NCBI GenBank assembly: GCA_002291845.1
Contig: DBAU01000084.1
Location: forward strand, 1 to 38,329
Origin: Alphaproteobacteria bacterium UBA1002
GTDB taxonomy: Bacteria; Pseudomonadota; Alphaproteobacteria; Rickettsiales; UBA998
Length of the DNA: 38,329 nt
Reading direction: 5' to 3'
The notes under the pieces were generated by a model. That model ran no database searches. It was not told the origin of the DNA and worked only from the letters and a program-made list of their open reading frames with translations. Shown here piece by piece: positions 8,455-17,316 of the stretch. Within the stretch, counting starts at the first letter, position 1. Every line of letters begins with the position of its first letter. Made by a program: the position numbers and the translations under genes.

Positions 8455-10698
8455 CTAGCTTTTCACGAGTTCCACATAATCGGCCATCATTTTTTTACGC
8501 CCGGCTTTTTCAAAAAAGATGTCGAGATTGTCATTACTTTCGGCAAGGACGATGCCGTAGCCAAATTTGTTGTGAAATACACGCTTGCCCTTCATGGAAT
8601 CCGTTGGGCGCGGGGGAGGGGTATAGCGCTGCGCTTCATAAAGAATATGTTCGATATTTCGCTGAAACAGGCTTGGTGCCTGGGCTTGTGGCATCCCATC
8701 CATGCGTTCTATATGCCCTTCGGGCAATTCACTAAGAAACCGAGATGGGACACTTGATTGCCATTGGTTATAAATCCGTCGGTTAGATGCATGTGTAATG
8801 TACAGGTGTTCTTTGGCGCGGGTAATGCCCACGTAGGCCAAGCGTCGCTCTTCTTCCAATCCTGCGGTCCCTGATTCATCCAATGCGCGTTGATGCGGGA
8901 AGAGCCCTTCTTCCCAGCCGCCCAAGAAAACCGTATTAAACTCCAATCCTTTGGCGGCATGTAGAGTCATGATGGAAAGCATGTCATCGCTGTTGCGTTC
9001 ATCAGTGTCCATGACCAGACTGACATGCTCCAAGAAAGCTTCAAGTGTTGGGAATTCCCCGAGTGCGCGATATAGTTCGCGAAGGTTCTCCAGCCTGCCT
9101 TGCGCTTCCTGAGATTTTTCACTTTCCCACATACGCCAGTAGCTTGATTCTTCCATGACCAACTCACACAATGCGCCAGGGCCAATATCGCGCGCTAACT
9201 CACGCCAGCGTTGCAGTTGTTGCAGCAGTTGCGCTAGAGAACTTTGTGCTTTGCCACGTAATGCCCCGGCTTGCAGCAATTCTGTGGCCGCTTCCTGAAG
9301 TGAGTGATTGCGCGCACGCGCATGGGTATGGAGTTGCTCCAAAGTACTTTGTCCTATGCCGCGCTTTGGCGTGTTGATCATGCGCTCGAAAGCCAGATCA
9401 TCCCGTGGCTGTTGAATGGCGCGTAGATAGGCAATGGCGTCTCGTATTTCCAAGCGTTCATAAAAGCGCAGCCCCCCCACCACGCGATAGGCGATGCCGA
9501 GTGTCAGGAACCGTTCTTCAAACGCACGTGTTTGGAAACCCGCGCGCACCAGTATTGCCATGTCAGATAAGGGCACCCTCTGGCGCTGGCGAGCTTCCAC
9601 CTCTTCGCCAATATAGCGTGCTTCTTCCATATCATCCCACACGGCCTTAATGCGGATAGGCTCGCCGCCTTCCTGAGAGGTCCATAGGGTTTTGCCAAGG
9701 CGGCCTTTGTTATTAGCAATCAGCGCGGACGCGGCGGAGAGGATGTGGCTAGTGGAGCGGTAGTTCTGTTCCAGTCGAACCACCTGTGCGGTGGGATAAT
9801 CCTGTTCAAATTTTAAAATGTTGCCGACCTCGGCGCCGCGCCAGCCATAAATCGACTGGTCATCATCCCCCACGCAACAGATATTCTGATGCTCCATGGC
9901 CAGCAGGCGCAGCCATAAATACTGCGCCACGTTGGTATCTTGATACTCATCAACCAACACATAATGGAATTTACGACAATAGTCCTGAAGTACCTCTGGA
10001 TGGTTCTGAAACAATGTCAGATTATGGAGCAGTAAATCCCCAAAATCGCAGGCATTGTTCGCCAGCAAGCGCTGCTGATAGGCACTGTAAATGCTGTGAA
10101 TCACCTCTGCATTCGGATGGTCAAGATACGCATGAGTCACTTTGGCAGGCGTCAGACCACGATCCTTCCAGGATTGAATTGTGCCCATTACTTGTTTTGC
10201 TGGGAAACGCTTATCGTCCAGATTTTTTTCCGCAATCACGGATTTCAGTAAACGCAGCTGATCGTCCGCATCGAGGATAATAAAGCTCGAGGTGAGGCCC
10301 AGTGATTCGGCGTGGCGTCGTAAGATGCGTGCCGCGATCGCATGGAATGTACCCAGCCACATACCACTGGTTGCATCAGGTGTGGACGTGCCATCCGGAG
10401 CATGTGAGACCAGCAGAGCCTGCACACGCTCGATCATCTCACGGGCGGCTTTATTGGTAAAGGTCACTGCAAGAATCTGGCTCGGCCATGCCCGCCGTGT
10501 TGCGATGAGATGGGCAATCCGTGTGGTCAAGACACGGGTTTTTCCGGTTCCCGCTCCCGCCAGAACCAGCACAGGGCCATCAGACGCGAGCACAGCTTCC
10601 CGCTGCGGCGGGTTGAGACGCTGTGCATATTCCGGTACAGCAGAAGTAGAGGTAGGCCCATCGGGGCGCGTCGGGGTGGGAAAGGTCAAAACGGTCAT
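8455..10698 (-). CDS. uvrD: ATP-dependent DNA helicase, UvrD/PcrA type (superfamily 1)
   Basis: 3'-5' DNA helicase acting in nucleotide-excision and mismatch repair. All SF1A motifs are visible in order: Q motif near LNPPQREAV, Walker A AGAGTGKT (47-54), Walker B VLVDEYQDTN, motif III GDDDQSIYGWRGAE, motif IV EQNYRS, motif V MTLHAAKGLEF and motif VI EEERRLAYVGITRAKEHL. The last ~45 residues (KRVFHNKFGYGIVL ... DYVELVKS) match the Tudor-like RNA-polymerase-binding tail of PcrA/UvrD. At 747 residues the length is standard. The start ATG lies inside TCATGA and shares two bases with the start of the divergent GNAT gene; no ribosome site is obvious. Confidence 0.97.
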   Translation of the reverse strand: MTVLTFPTPTRPDGPTSTSAVPEYAQRLNPPQREAVLASDGPVLVLAGAGTGKTRVLTTRIAHLIATRRAWPSQILAVTFTNKAAREMIERVQALLVSHAPDGTSTPDATSGMWLGTFHAIAARILRRHAESLGLTSSFIILDADDQLRLLKSVIAEKNLDDKRFPAKQVMGTIQSWKDRGLTPAKVTHAYLDHPNAEVIHSIYSAYQQRLLANNACDFGDLLLHNLTLFQNHPEVLQDYCRKFHYVLVDEYQDTNVAQYLWLRLLAMEHQNICCVGDDDQSIYGWRGAEVGNILKFEQDYPTAQVVRLEQNYRSTSHILSAASALIANNKGRLGKTLWTSQEGGEPIRIKAVWDDMEEARYIGEEVEARQRQRVPLSDMAILVRAGFQTRAFEERFLTLGIAYRVVGGLRFYERLEIRDAIAYLRAIQQPRDDLAFERMINTPKRGIGQSTLEQLHTHARARNHSLQEAATELLQAGALRGKAQSSLAQLLQQLQRWRELARDIGPGALCELVMEESSYWRMWESEKSQEAQGRLENLRELYRALGEFPTLEAFLEHVSLVMDTDERNSDDMLSIMTLHAAKGLEFNTVFLGGWEEGLFPHQRALDESGTAGLEEERRLAYVGITRAKEHLYITHASNRRIYNQWQSSVPSRFLSELPEGHIERMDGMPQAQAPSLFQRNIEHILYEAQRYTPPPRPTDSMKGKRVFHNKFGYGIVLAESNDNLDIFFEKAGRKKMMADYVELVKS

Positions 10699-11233
10699 GA
10701 AGGTTCAAAAAAATAAAAGCAGTACAATTAAAGACCATCCCCCGCCCACTGACAAGCTGGAAGTCATCCACCGGGAAGCCAATAGGATGGACGCAGAAAT
10801 TCTGGCGGAGTTTGCCGTGGCGCTTGCCGCCGAAGAAGGTCAGCAAAGTGCCGCGTGCACTATGGCTCTGGCGGCGGCGATGGAAGCGAAGCAGGTTCGT
10901 TTCCTGATCGCCGAGTACCAAGGAGGCGCCATTGGTATGGTTATGTTTTATCCCGGCTATGATTTGGAATCTGCAGGGCATGGAATGCATCTGGGGGATC
11001 TGTACGTGGTGCCCACGATGCGAAGGCAGGGCGTCGCTCGCCGTCTGGTAAAAGCGTTGGCGGAGATCACGTTGCAAGAAGGTGGGCAATGGGTATCCCT
11101 TACAGTGTTGAAAGAAAATAAACGTGCACAGAGGCTGTATCGTTCGCTTGGAATGCTTGAAATACCGGTGCGCTTTATGGCCATTGGCACGCAGGGCCTG
11201 CATCACCTGGCACGCACCGGGCCGCATACTTAA
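10697..11233 (+). CDS. GNAT-family N-acetyltransferase
   Basis: A 178-residue protein with a GNAT core. The acetyl-CoA loop is visible as VVPTMRRQGVARRLVKAL (the R/Q-x-x-G-x-A signature), followed by the motif B stretch WVSLTVLKENKRAQRLYRSLGM. The acceptor is unknown. The open frame extends upstream to 10292 only through the antisense of uvrD, so the true start is the ATG at 10697 (AAAGG about 11 bases upstream) or an internal ATG at 10787. It is divergent from uvrD with overlapping start codons, so the two promoters must each lie within the other gene. Confidence 0.88.
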   Translation: MKVQKNKSSTIKDHPPPTDKLEVIHREANRMDAEILAEFAVALAAEEGQQSAACTMALAAAMEAKQVRFLIAEYQGGAIGMVMFYPGYDLESAGHGMHLGDLYVVPTMRRQGVARRLVKALAEITLQEGGQWVSLTVLKENKRAQRLYRSLGMLEIPVRFMAIGTQGLHHLARTGPHT

Positions 11234-11360
11234 AGTTTTCTTCATGCTTCTATGCAAAAATACCATACTTGACAGTTCTGGGTTATTGACGCAGTTTTCA
11301 ACAAAAGCCGCGCAGACGGCGAACTCGGCAGTTGTGTCGATACCTCTGGAGGAATGGTGC

Positions 11361-12866
11361 ATGCGCCGTTTTTGGGTTGCGCTTTTTGCGTTCACTTTCG
11401 TGTGTTCCACGTTTGTTTCCTCTTCCCTTGCTGCGGGCAATCCGCGTTACGCCGCTTTAGTGATGGATGCCGAAACAGGCAAAATTCTGTTTGAATCTCA
11501 CGCACGCGAAAAACGTTACCCGGCATCACTCACCAAAATGATGACCCTCTACATGGTGTTTGAGGCTTTGGAGAAGGGAACCTGGACTCTGGATAAAAAA
11601 CTCACCGCATCGAAGAAAGCAGCCTCTCAACCCCAAACTAACATTGCACTGCGTGTGGGCGATAAGCTGACGGTGGAGCAGGCAATCAAGGCGCTGGTGA
11701 CGCGCTCGGCCAATGACGCGGCATTGGTCCTTGCTGAATCGCTGGGTAAAACTGATTGGAATTTCGGCGTGATGATGACCAACAAGGCGCGTAGCCTTGG
11801 CATGAAAAATACCGTGTTTCGCAATCCACATGGCCTCCCGGATTCGCGTCAATACACTACCGCGTATGATATGGCACTGCTTGGCATAGCGCTGCGTCGT
11901 GATTTTCCACAATATTATCATTTTTTCACCACGCGCAGCTTCACCTATAAAGGCCGTACGTATGGAAGCCATAACCGCGTGCTGGATCGCTACCCAGGGG
12001 TGGATGGCATTAAAACGGGCTACATCAATGCTTCCGGTTTTAATCTGGTCAGTTCGGTGAAACGGGATGGGGTCACGATGGTGGCGGTCGTGATGGGCGG
12101 CATCACCGGTGCCTCGCGGGACAATCACATGGTGACGTTGCTTAAAAAACATTTTCCCACGCTAGTCGCGATGAAAAAGCAAGGTACTGCAGGGACCGCT
12201 TATGCCCAAGCAACCACGCAAGCGGCCAACTTGAATGCCGGCGTTGCCAATCCATCTGACGCGCCGGCACCCCAGCTCAAACCATCCACCAGCGGGCCGC
12301 AGGCATCAATTGCTCTGGCGCAGCCTGCTTCACAGGCAACCAGAAATGCCCTTAGCGCGGAAGCGCTAGATGAAAGGGTGCTTGCCAGCGCCGAGAACCG
12401 ACCCGCGCCACGGGCAGCATTTGCTTATAAATCGGTAGCCCCCGCAGCAACTCCCGACGCGTCTGAGCCTGCACTGGCTCCTAAAGCAGGTAGCCCAGTT
12501 GTGCGCGTTGCTTACACCCCACCTGCGGCGGCGCGCTCTCAGACACTTGATTATCAGTATGCGAAGCTGGAGCCAAACGTGGCCCCAGATCAGTCAAACG
12601 CGTCAATGCGTGGCATACAGGGTGAGTGGGGCATTCAGGTGGGTGCATTCCGCAGCGAATCACAGGCAAGGGAAGCCATTGCCAAGGCGATGCAGATGGT
12701 GGAGGACGAGTTGAAGCATGCCTACATGAACATCACCTCCGAAGGCGAGCAACAGGCTGCTATCCACCGCGCAAGGCTGGGAAATTTATCCAAAACGGAA
12801 GCTGAGTCGGCCTGCCGTAAGCTCAATGCCATGAATGCAGCCTGCTTCCCCTTGCGCATTAACTAA
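11361..12866 (+). CDS. D-alanyl-D-alanine carboxypeptidase (S11, DacF-type) with C-terminal SPOR domain
   Basis: Periplasmic penicillin-binding protein that trims the terminal D-Ala from peptidoglycan stems. A signal peptide occupies residues 1-25. The catalytic triad motifs are present: SxxK as S56-LTK59 (YPASLTK), SxN as SAND (116-119) and KTG (218-220, GIKTGYINASG). After a long Ala/Pro/Ser-rich linker (about 270-415) the last ~80 residues form a SPOR domain (WGIQVGAFRSESQARE ... CRKLNAMNAACF), which binds septal, stem-stripped glycan. This architecture is typical of alphaproteobacteria. I chose the ATG at 11361: GGAGGA lies 7 bases upstream and the signal peptide starts there, although the frame is open from 11124. 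Confidence 0.95.
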   Translation: MRRFWVALFAFTFVCSTFVSSSLAAGNPRYAALVMDAETGKILFESHAREKRYPASLTKMMTLYMVFEALEKGTWTLDKKLTASKKAASQPQTNIALRVGDKLTVEQAIKALVTRSANDAALVLAESLGKTDWNFGVMMTNKARSLGMKNTVFRNPHGLPDSRQYTTAYDMALLGIALRRDFPQYYHFFTTRSFTYKGRTYGSHNRVLDRYPGVDGIKTGYINASGFNLVSSVKRDGVTMVAVVMGGITGASRDNHMVTLLKKHFPTLVAMKKQGTAGTAYAQATTQAANLNAGVANPSDAPAPQLKPSTSGPQASIALAQPASQATRNALSAEALDERVLASAENRPAPRAAFAYKSVAPAATPDASEPALAPKAGSPVVRVAYTPPAAARSQTLDYQYAKLEPNVAPDQSNASMRGIQGEWGIQVGAFRSESQAREAIAKAMQMVEDELKHAYMNITSEGEQQAAIHRARLGNLSKTEAESACRKLNAMNAACFPLRIN

Positions 12867-12896
12867 ATTATCCATAATAATCAATGATTAGGATTT

Positions 12897-12919
12897 GTTT
12901 GATGGCATTGTCATCAAAC
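12897..12919. repeat. 8-bp inverted repeat between the carboxypeptidase gene and the next small gene
   Basis: GTTTGATG (12897-12904) and CATCAAAC (12912-12919) form a perfect hairpin with a 7-base loop. There is no T run after it, so it is not a canonical terminator. It may be an operator or an mRNA stabilising stem for one of the flanking genes; nothing decides between these. Confidence 0.35.
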
Positions 12920-12977
12920 TGTCATATGAAATATTAAGTAAATATGTTAATATTGAGCTGTAGTGTTGGAGATCACT

Positions 12978-13376
12978 GTGCTCTGGAATCAACCTTTAGG
13001 CTCACAGATATTTTCAGGCATCCCGATTCTGGGAAATTGTATTCGCTGGTTGGATGCTCAAACCCAGCAGGGCTGGGCAGACGTCGGTTCATGGCTGGGG
13101 TGTGGAGTCCAGGAACTCGGTGCGGCCTTGGATCGCGGAGGGGAACATCTCGCCGGAGTGATTGACGGATTAGCCCCAAATGCCCCCGCATCCGCTGAGG
13201 TGGTCGCTCCCTCGTTTGCGCAATATGAAGGTATTTCCCAAGCTCTTTCAGGTATTAACCTAGCCTCGATGGCAGGCTTCTCTAGTGATGTAAGCATCTC
13301 CGATCTTGGCGAGTTATCCGCCATGAATGTCGGCATGCCCCGCAGTCAAGGATACGGTATGGGGATGATGGTTTAA
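12978..13376 (+). CDS. Small hypothetical protein beside the flagellar cluster
   Basis: About 132 residues, not recognised. The N-terminal half is hydrophobic and Trp-rich with WLDAQTQQGWADVGSWLG, and the second half is Ser/Ala/Gly-rich, ending in GYGMGMMV. There is no obvious signal peptide or catalytic motif. A GGAG ribosome site (12968-12971) sits 6 bases before the GTG at 12978, which I prefer to the in-frame GTG at 12963. It ends just before a strong terminator and is convergent with flgH; a role in motility is only suggested by position. Confidence 0.6.
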   Translation: MLWNQPLGSQIFSGIPILGNCIRWLDAQTQQGWADVGSWLGCGVQELGAALDRGGEHLAGVIDGLAPNAPASAEVVAPSFAQYEGISQALSGINLASMAGFSSDVSISDLGELSAMNVGMPRSQGYGMGMMV

Positions 13377-13402
13377 GAGGTTATCATCATGAGCTGCCGA
13401 TA

Positions 13403-13430
13403 AAAAAACCCCGCCATGGCGGGGTTTTTT
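13403..13430. terminator. Bidirectional rho-independent terminator
   Basis: A perfect 28-base palindrome: six A, CCCCGCC, AT, GGCGGGG, six T. The GC-rich stem is flanked by A and T tracts, so it works on both strands. It lies between two convergent genes (the small protein ending at 13376 and flgH ending at 13457), exactly where a shared terminator is expected. Confidence 0.95.
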
Positions 13431-13456
13431 GTTGGGCTGGAAACCGGGAGGGTTTC

Positions 13457-14206
13457 TTAGAAAGGTGAGAGAATATCGATGACCTCGGTGCCCCAGCGCT
13501 GCTGTGTACCGCGGGTGAGGACGCCACGGCCGCCATAGGTGATGCGCGCTTCGGCAATTTGCGATGAATCGACGGTGTTGCTCGAGTCGATATCCTGCGG
13601 ACGCACGATGCCTTCTACCTTCAACTCGCGGATATCAAAATTGACGCGCACCTCCTGCGTACCCTCGATGACGTAATTCCCATTAGGTAGCACCTGCTTG
13701 ATCACAGCAGAGACCTGCGTTTCTACTTTATCCTGCCGGTTAAGGCGACCAATGGTGTTGGAATTCGTGTTGGCAGTAATATCAAGCAATTGCTCGGGAT
13801 TGGCGCCGAATGGTAAACGGTCCTCCAACCCGAGTACAGCAGGCGCTTCCACTTCCTCGCCCGATCGACGTTGACGCTGGAAATTGCTTACCAGCTGTGC
13901 CTGATCATCGATCATCACGCGAATACGCAAGATATCACCAACCCGGCTGGCGCGTTGGTCACGAAAAAAGGCGCGGGCGCCGGGCTGCCAGAGGGAATTG
14001 GAGTAACGTCGTGAGGCCGGCTCTGGATCGGGGCTAGGCCAGCTCATCGGGGTATAGCCGGGCTTTTGTGTGGGGTCTTCAATTTTTGTGTGGCGCGGCG
14101 CATCGCCGACCTCTTCCAGTTTTTCCAGTGTGGAGGCACATCCGGAGAGAAGAGTCCCGGCGGTCAGCAGACAGATCAACCAGGCTGAGCGTTGGGCATG
14201 TTGCAT
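13457..14206 (-). CDS. flgH: Flagellar L-ring lipoprotein FlgH
   Basis: Forms the outer-membrane bushing of the flagellar basal body around the distal rod. The N-terminus is a lipoprotein signal with lipobox LSGC (cysteine at residue 23). Family features include SLWQPGARAFFRDQRASRVGDILRI, the TNTIGRL-like region, KQVLPNGNYVIEGTQEVRVN and the C-terminal IADARITYGG-like segment (IAEARITYGGRG) ending in WGTEVIDILSPF. At 249 residues the length is normal. It is the last gene of the flgF-flgG-flgA-flgH operon, 8 bases after flgA. flgI, often the next gene in alphaproteobacteria, is not here. Confidence 0.96.
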   Translation of the reverse strand: MQHAQRSAWLICLLTAGTLLSGCASTLEKLEEVGDAPRHTKIEDPTQKPGYTPMSWPSPDPEPASRRYSNSLWQPGARAFFRDQRASRVGDILRIRVMIDDQAQLVSNFQRQRRSGEEVEAPAVLGLEDRLPFGANPEQLLDITANTNSNTIGRLNRQDKVETQVSAVIKQVLPNGNYVIEGTQEVRVNFDIRELKVEGIVRPQDIDSSNTVDSSQIAEARITYGGRGVLTRGTQQRWGTEVIDILSPF

Positions 14207-14214
14207 AAATCCTC

Positions 14215-14982
14215 CTATCGCCGCGCGACACTACGATCACGAACCGGACGGGTGACGCGCACTTCTTCAGCAGAAATGACGGTGCCATACACTGTGACAT
14301 GGCTATCGCGGTTACGCACGCGGATGGTCTGGCCCTCGGTGCCATCTTCTAACGCCTCGCCAACGGCAGAAATTTCCATGTAAGGCGTTTGATAGGTCAT
14401 TTTAAGCACGCTGCCTTTTTGGATAATCTCCGGGGATTGCACCTCATCAGCGCGGATAGGGCGGCTTACCGAAATAGTGCGGCGTGGTGTCTTCCCAATC
14501 AACGCCTCGGGCTCTGACACAACATTCTGGCGTATGCGGGAGACAGGGAATTCTTTGACCGTAATGTGCTCTGCAGAGATGGCTTCCCCGTGTGTTAAGC
14601 GCTGCGTGAGCACCGGAATCTGACGTGTTTCCTCATAACGCCCGCTCACTGGCATCGCAGAAACCACTTCACCCGCATGCGAGAAGAGTAAATTGGCGCT
14701 CCACGTGTGATCAGCCTCGTCAAATTTAAGTGTCTTAACCTGCACTTCCAACGGCTGCTTATACTGATAGAGCAGCGGTTGGCGTGTGCTGATGATTTCC
14801 GCGTGCAGAGAGTCTGCAGCGCCTTCGGCCATCAGAGCGGCTTTTATTGCGTCCTGTGCGTCATCCAGCGTAATCGAAAAGAGTGGCGATGCTGCAGGCT
14901 GCGCCACGGTGGGCAGAGGCATGGCAAGGCATGCCATCACCACTACCCCGAGCATTCCGCTTTTCGCTATAAACTTACGCAT
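14215..14982 (-). CDS. flgA: Flagellar P-ring assembly chaperone FlgA
   Basis: Periplasmic protein needed to assemble the FlgI P-ring. A signal peptide (MRKFIAKSGMLGVVVMACLA...) starts at the chosen ATG at 14982, which has a GGGGAGA ribosome site; the open frame extends 12 codons upstream to 15018 but that would bury the signal. The C-terminal SAF-like domain is visible with VLTQRLTHGEAISAEHITVKE, ALIGKTPRRTISVSRPIRADEV and the closing AVGEALEDGTEGQTIRVRN ... GTVISAEEVRV, which is characteristic of FlgA. About 255 residues. It lies between flgG and flgH. Confidence 0.94.
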   Translation of the reverse strand: MRKFIAKSGMLGVVVMACLAMPLPTVAQPAASPLFSITLDDAQDAIKAALMAEGAADSLHAEIISTRQPLLYQYKQPLEVQVKTLKFDEADHTWSANLLFSHAGEVVSAMPVSGRYEETRQIPVLTQRLTHGEAISAEHITVKEFPVSRIRQNVVSEPEALIGKTPRRTISVSRPIRADEVQSPEIIQKGSVLKMTYQTPYMEISAVGEALEDGTEGQTIRVRNRDSHVTVYGTVISAEEVRVTRPVRDRSVARR

Positions 14983-15034
14983 TTCTTTCTCCCCTGGCCC
15001 CATGCTTGTCTGATGCAAGCTTGTGGGTGTTAGC

Positions 15035-15820
15035 TTATGCTGACTGGTTCAGTGCCTGCAACATTTCATCGGAGGCAGTAATCACTTTAGAATTCATTTC
15101 ATAGGCCCGCTGCGCCACGATCAGGTTAGTGATCTCGGATACCGGGTTCACGTTAGAATTCTCGAGATAGCCTTGCAGCACCACGCCAAAACCTTCTTGG
15201 CCGGCAATCCCCTGGAAGGGAGGGCCAGAGGCCGCCGTTTCCAGATAGAGATTATCCCCAATGGCGCGCAAGCCCCCCTCGTTGATGAAGGTGGAAATTT
15301 CAAGCTGTCCAACAATCTGCGGTTCAACTTGCCCTTGCGTTTCGACTTGCACTTCACCGTTCTGGTTCACGCTGATGCTGATGGCATCCTGCGGGATGGT
15401 GATGTTTGGCGAGACAATAAAACCATCCGAGGTAACAAGCTCCCCTTGAGGGCTTAACTGAAATGTACCATTGCGAGTAAATCCCTGAGTACCGTCTGGT
15501 AATTGAATCACAAAATAGCCACGACCGTTGATAGCCAGATCCAGTGCGTTATCGGTCAGCTGCAGTGTGCCTTGTGACATCTGACGGTAGATGGCAGCCG
15601 TTTTGGTACCCAAGCCCAGCTGCACACCGGTTGGCACAATGGTGCCGACATCCGCGGAGTTGGTACCGACCCGCCGAAGATCCTGATAAATCAGATCCTG
15701 AAATTCGGCACGTTGCAACTTGTAGCCGGTGGTCGTCATGTTCGCGAGGTTATGCGAAATGACATCGACGTTGGTTTGCTGAGCTTGCATGCCGGTGGCG
15801 GCAATATTCAACGATCGCAT
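15035..15820 (-). CDS. flgG: Flagellar distal rod protein FlgG
   Basis: Structural protein of the distal rod. The N-terminal rod signature MRSLNIAATGMQAQQTNVD with ISHNLANMTTTGYK is present, the central NGRGYFVIQLPDGTQGFTRNG segment is intact, and the C-terminal VNPVSEITNLIVAQRAYEMN plus SDEMLQALNQ end is typical. At 261 residues the length is exactly that expected. It follows flgF by 30 bases. A ribosome site (GGAGGAC) lies just upstream of the ATG. Confidence 0.98.
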   Translation of the reverse strand: MRSLNIAATGMQAQQTNVDVISHNLANMTTTGYKLQRAEFQDLIYQDLRRVGTNSADVGTIVPTGVQLGLGTKTAAIYRQMSQGTLQLTDNALDLAINGRGYFVIQLPDGTQGFTRNGTFQLSPQGELVTSDGFIVSPNITIPQDAISISVNQNGEVQVETQGQVEPQIVGQLEISTFINEGGLRAIGDNLYLETAASGPPFQGIAGQEGFGVVLQGYLENSNVNPVSEITNLIVAQRAYEMNSKVITASDEMLQALNQSA

Positions 15821-15850
15821 GGGGGGTGTCCTCCGATTACCAGTGTTTTA

Positions 15851-16576
15851 TTATGCGTTACTACCTTGCGCGTAGACATTGCTTGCCTTGCGCTGCAGGT
15901 CGTACATTACCTCAATGAATTTTGCGGTGCTGCCGGCCGAACGGTTAATTTGTGTCATTTCCACCAGCGCAGTGACGGGCTCTACATTGGATTTCTCCAG
16001 CACACCCTGCAGGACCCGTGAATTGACGGGGCCAAGAGGCTGGGTGGTCGCGCGGAATAACGCGCCGGATTCATGCTCAAGCGTCTGACGGTTGGGGAAT
16101 TCAGCAATCCCAATCCTGCCAACATCCTGTCCATCTGCGCTGATGGACCCATTTTCGCCTATCTGCAGATTGCGGACATTTTGCTCCACTTGAATGCGTT
16201 GGCCACCATCATCCAGCAGAAATGCGCCATTGGGATTCACAATATAGCCTTGCGCATCCAACGTGAAGTTGCCCGCTCGTGTGTAGCGAATGTTTGCACC
16301 GCTTTGCACCGTGAAATAGCCATCGCCGCTGATGGCAAGATCAAACTCATTGCCCGTGGATTGCATGGGGCCTTCGCGCGTATCCAGGTACGAGGCTTTG
16401 TCGCGGGTAAATGCCATTTTTTGTTTGTTGCCATCATCCACAAGATAATCGACGAACATATTTTTTTCCGCCTGATACCCCGTGGTATTCACGTTCGCAA
16501 TATTATGCGCGGTGCTTTCCATCTTGCGAAATAGCGCTGTTTGGCGTGATAGCATGATGTAAACACTGTTATCCAT
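15851..16576 (-). CDS. flgF: Flagellar proximal rod protein FlgF
   Basis: Rod protein homologous to FlgG. The start is the ATG at 16576 (MDNSVYIMLSRQTALFRKME), which has a GGGGAAG ribosome site; the frame is open further upstream to 16651 but without family similarity. Visible features are MESTAHNIANVNTTGYQAEK, FDLAISGDGYFTVQ with YTRAGNFTLDAQGYIV, and the C-terminal SNVEPVTALVEMTQINR segment. About 242 residues. First gene of the flgFGAH operon and divergent from fliL across ~180 bases that must hold the promoters of both operons. Confidence 0.96.
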   Translation of the reverse strand: MDNSVYIMLSRQTALFRKMESTAHNIANVNTTGYQAEKNMFVDYLVDDGNKQKMAFTRDKASYLDTREGPMQSTGNEFDLAISGDGYFTVQSGANIRYTRAGNFTLDAQGYIVNPNGAFLLDDGGQRIQVEQNVRNLQIGENGSISADGQDVGRIGIAEFPNRQTLEHESGALFRATTQPLGPVNSRVLQGVLEKSNVEPVTALVEMTQINRSAGSTAKFIEVMYDLQRKASNVYAQGSNA

Positions 16577-16755
16577 GATCTTCCCCGTAGGTGTTGTGCT
16601 AACCTCTGCATAAATCGTGCCAGATTGTGCTGGCGTGCCAGAAAGCCGCACATTTCAGGCAAAATGTCTGCCGTGGCGCGTTGCTTGCATTGGCTGTGTT
16701 GTCTGAGCAGGCCTGACCTTATTATATAGGTCCCAATGACGTTAAGGAGTGCATT

Positions 16756-17295
16756 ATGGCAGATGATGATCGCGGAGCAGATGGTGATGAAGCAGAAGGC
16801 AGCGCCAAAAAAGGGAAGCGCCTCATTTTGGTTATCGGTTTAATCGTTCTCCTGCTTGGCGGTGGCGGGGCTGGTCTATACTTCAGTGGGCTACTCGGTG
16901 GCAAAAAAGAAGAGCCGGTAGAAGAGGCTAAAGCACCTGCAGAGCAAAAGAAAGCTGAGGCAAAAGCAGGTGAGCCAGCCAAGCAGGGCGATCCGGTGTT
17001 TTTTGAACTGCCGGAGTTTATCAATAATTTGAATACCGGCAGTACACAAACCAGCTTTATTAAAGTGAGCATCATTCTTGAGATTGGCTCAGCGGAAGAT
17101 CTGGCGCGCGTGCAAACCATGCAACCTCGCATTATGGATGACTTCAATACCTATCTGCGCGAACTCCGCGCGACCGACCTTGCTGGGTCTGCGGGGCTGG
17201 AGCGCCTACGTGAGGAATTGTTGCGTCGCGTGAATAAAGCGACCAGTCCCGCGAAGGTGCATAATATACTTTTCAAGGAAATTATTGTACAGTGA
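16756..17295 (+). CDS. fliL: Flagellar basal-body-associated protein FliL
   Basis: Single-span inner-membrane protein that surrounds the stator and supports torque. Residues ~22-46 are the transmembrane helix (LILVIGLIVLLLGGGGAGLY), preceded by an acidic/basic cytoplasmic tail and followed by a Lys/Glu/Ala-rich linker. The periplasmic domain has FFELPEFINNL, then FIKVSIILEIGS and the ending LRRVNKATSPAKVHNILFKE, all typical of alphaproteobacterial FliL. The ATG follows AAGGAG by 7 bases. It is first in the fliL-fliM-DUF6468-MotE operon. Confidence 0.96.
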   Translation: MADDDRGADGDEAEGSAKKGKRLILVIGLIVLLLGGGGAGLYFSGLLGGKKEEPVEEAKAPAEQKKAEAKAGEPAKQGDPVFFELPEFINNLNTGSTQTSFIKVSIILEIGSAEDLARVQTMQPRIMDDFNTYLRELRATDLAGSAGLERLREELLRRVNKATSPAKVHNILFKEIIVQ

Positions 17296-17316
17296 CGCCT
17301 AGAAGACGGAGCGCAC

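Noticed and set aside
10292..10696. Upstream extension of the GNAT frame
   Set aside because: This part is the antisense of the conserved UvrD N-terminus; GNAT similarity begins only after 10,697.
11124..11360. Upstream extension of the carboxypeptidase frame
   Set aside because: The signal peptide and GGAGGA ribosome site both point to the ATG at 11361; the extension overlaps the GNAT gene.
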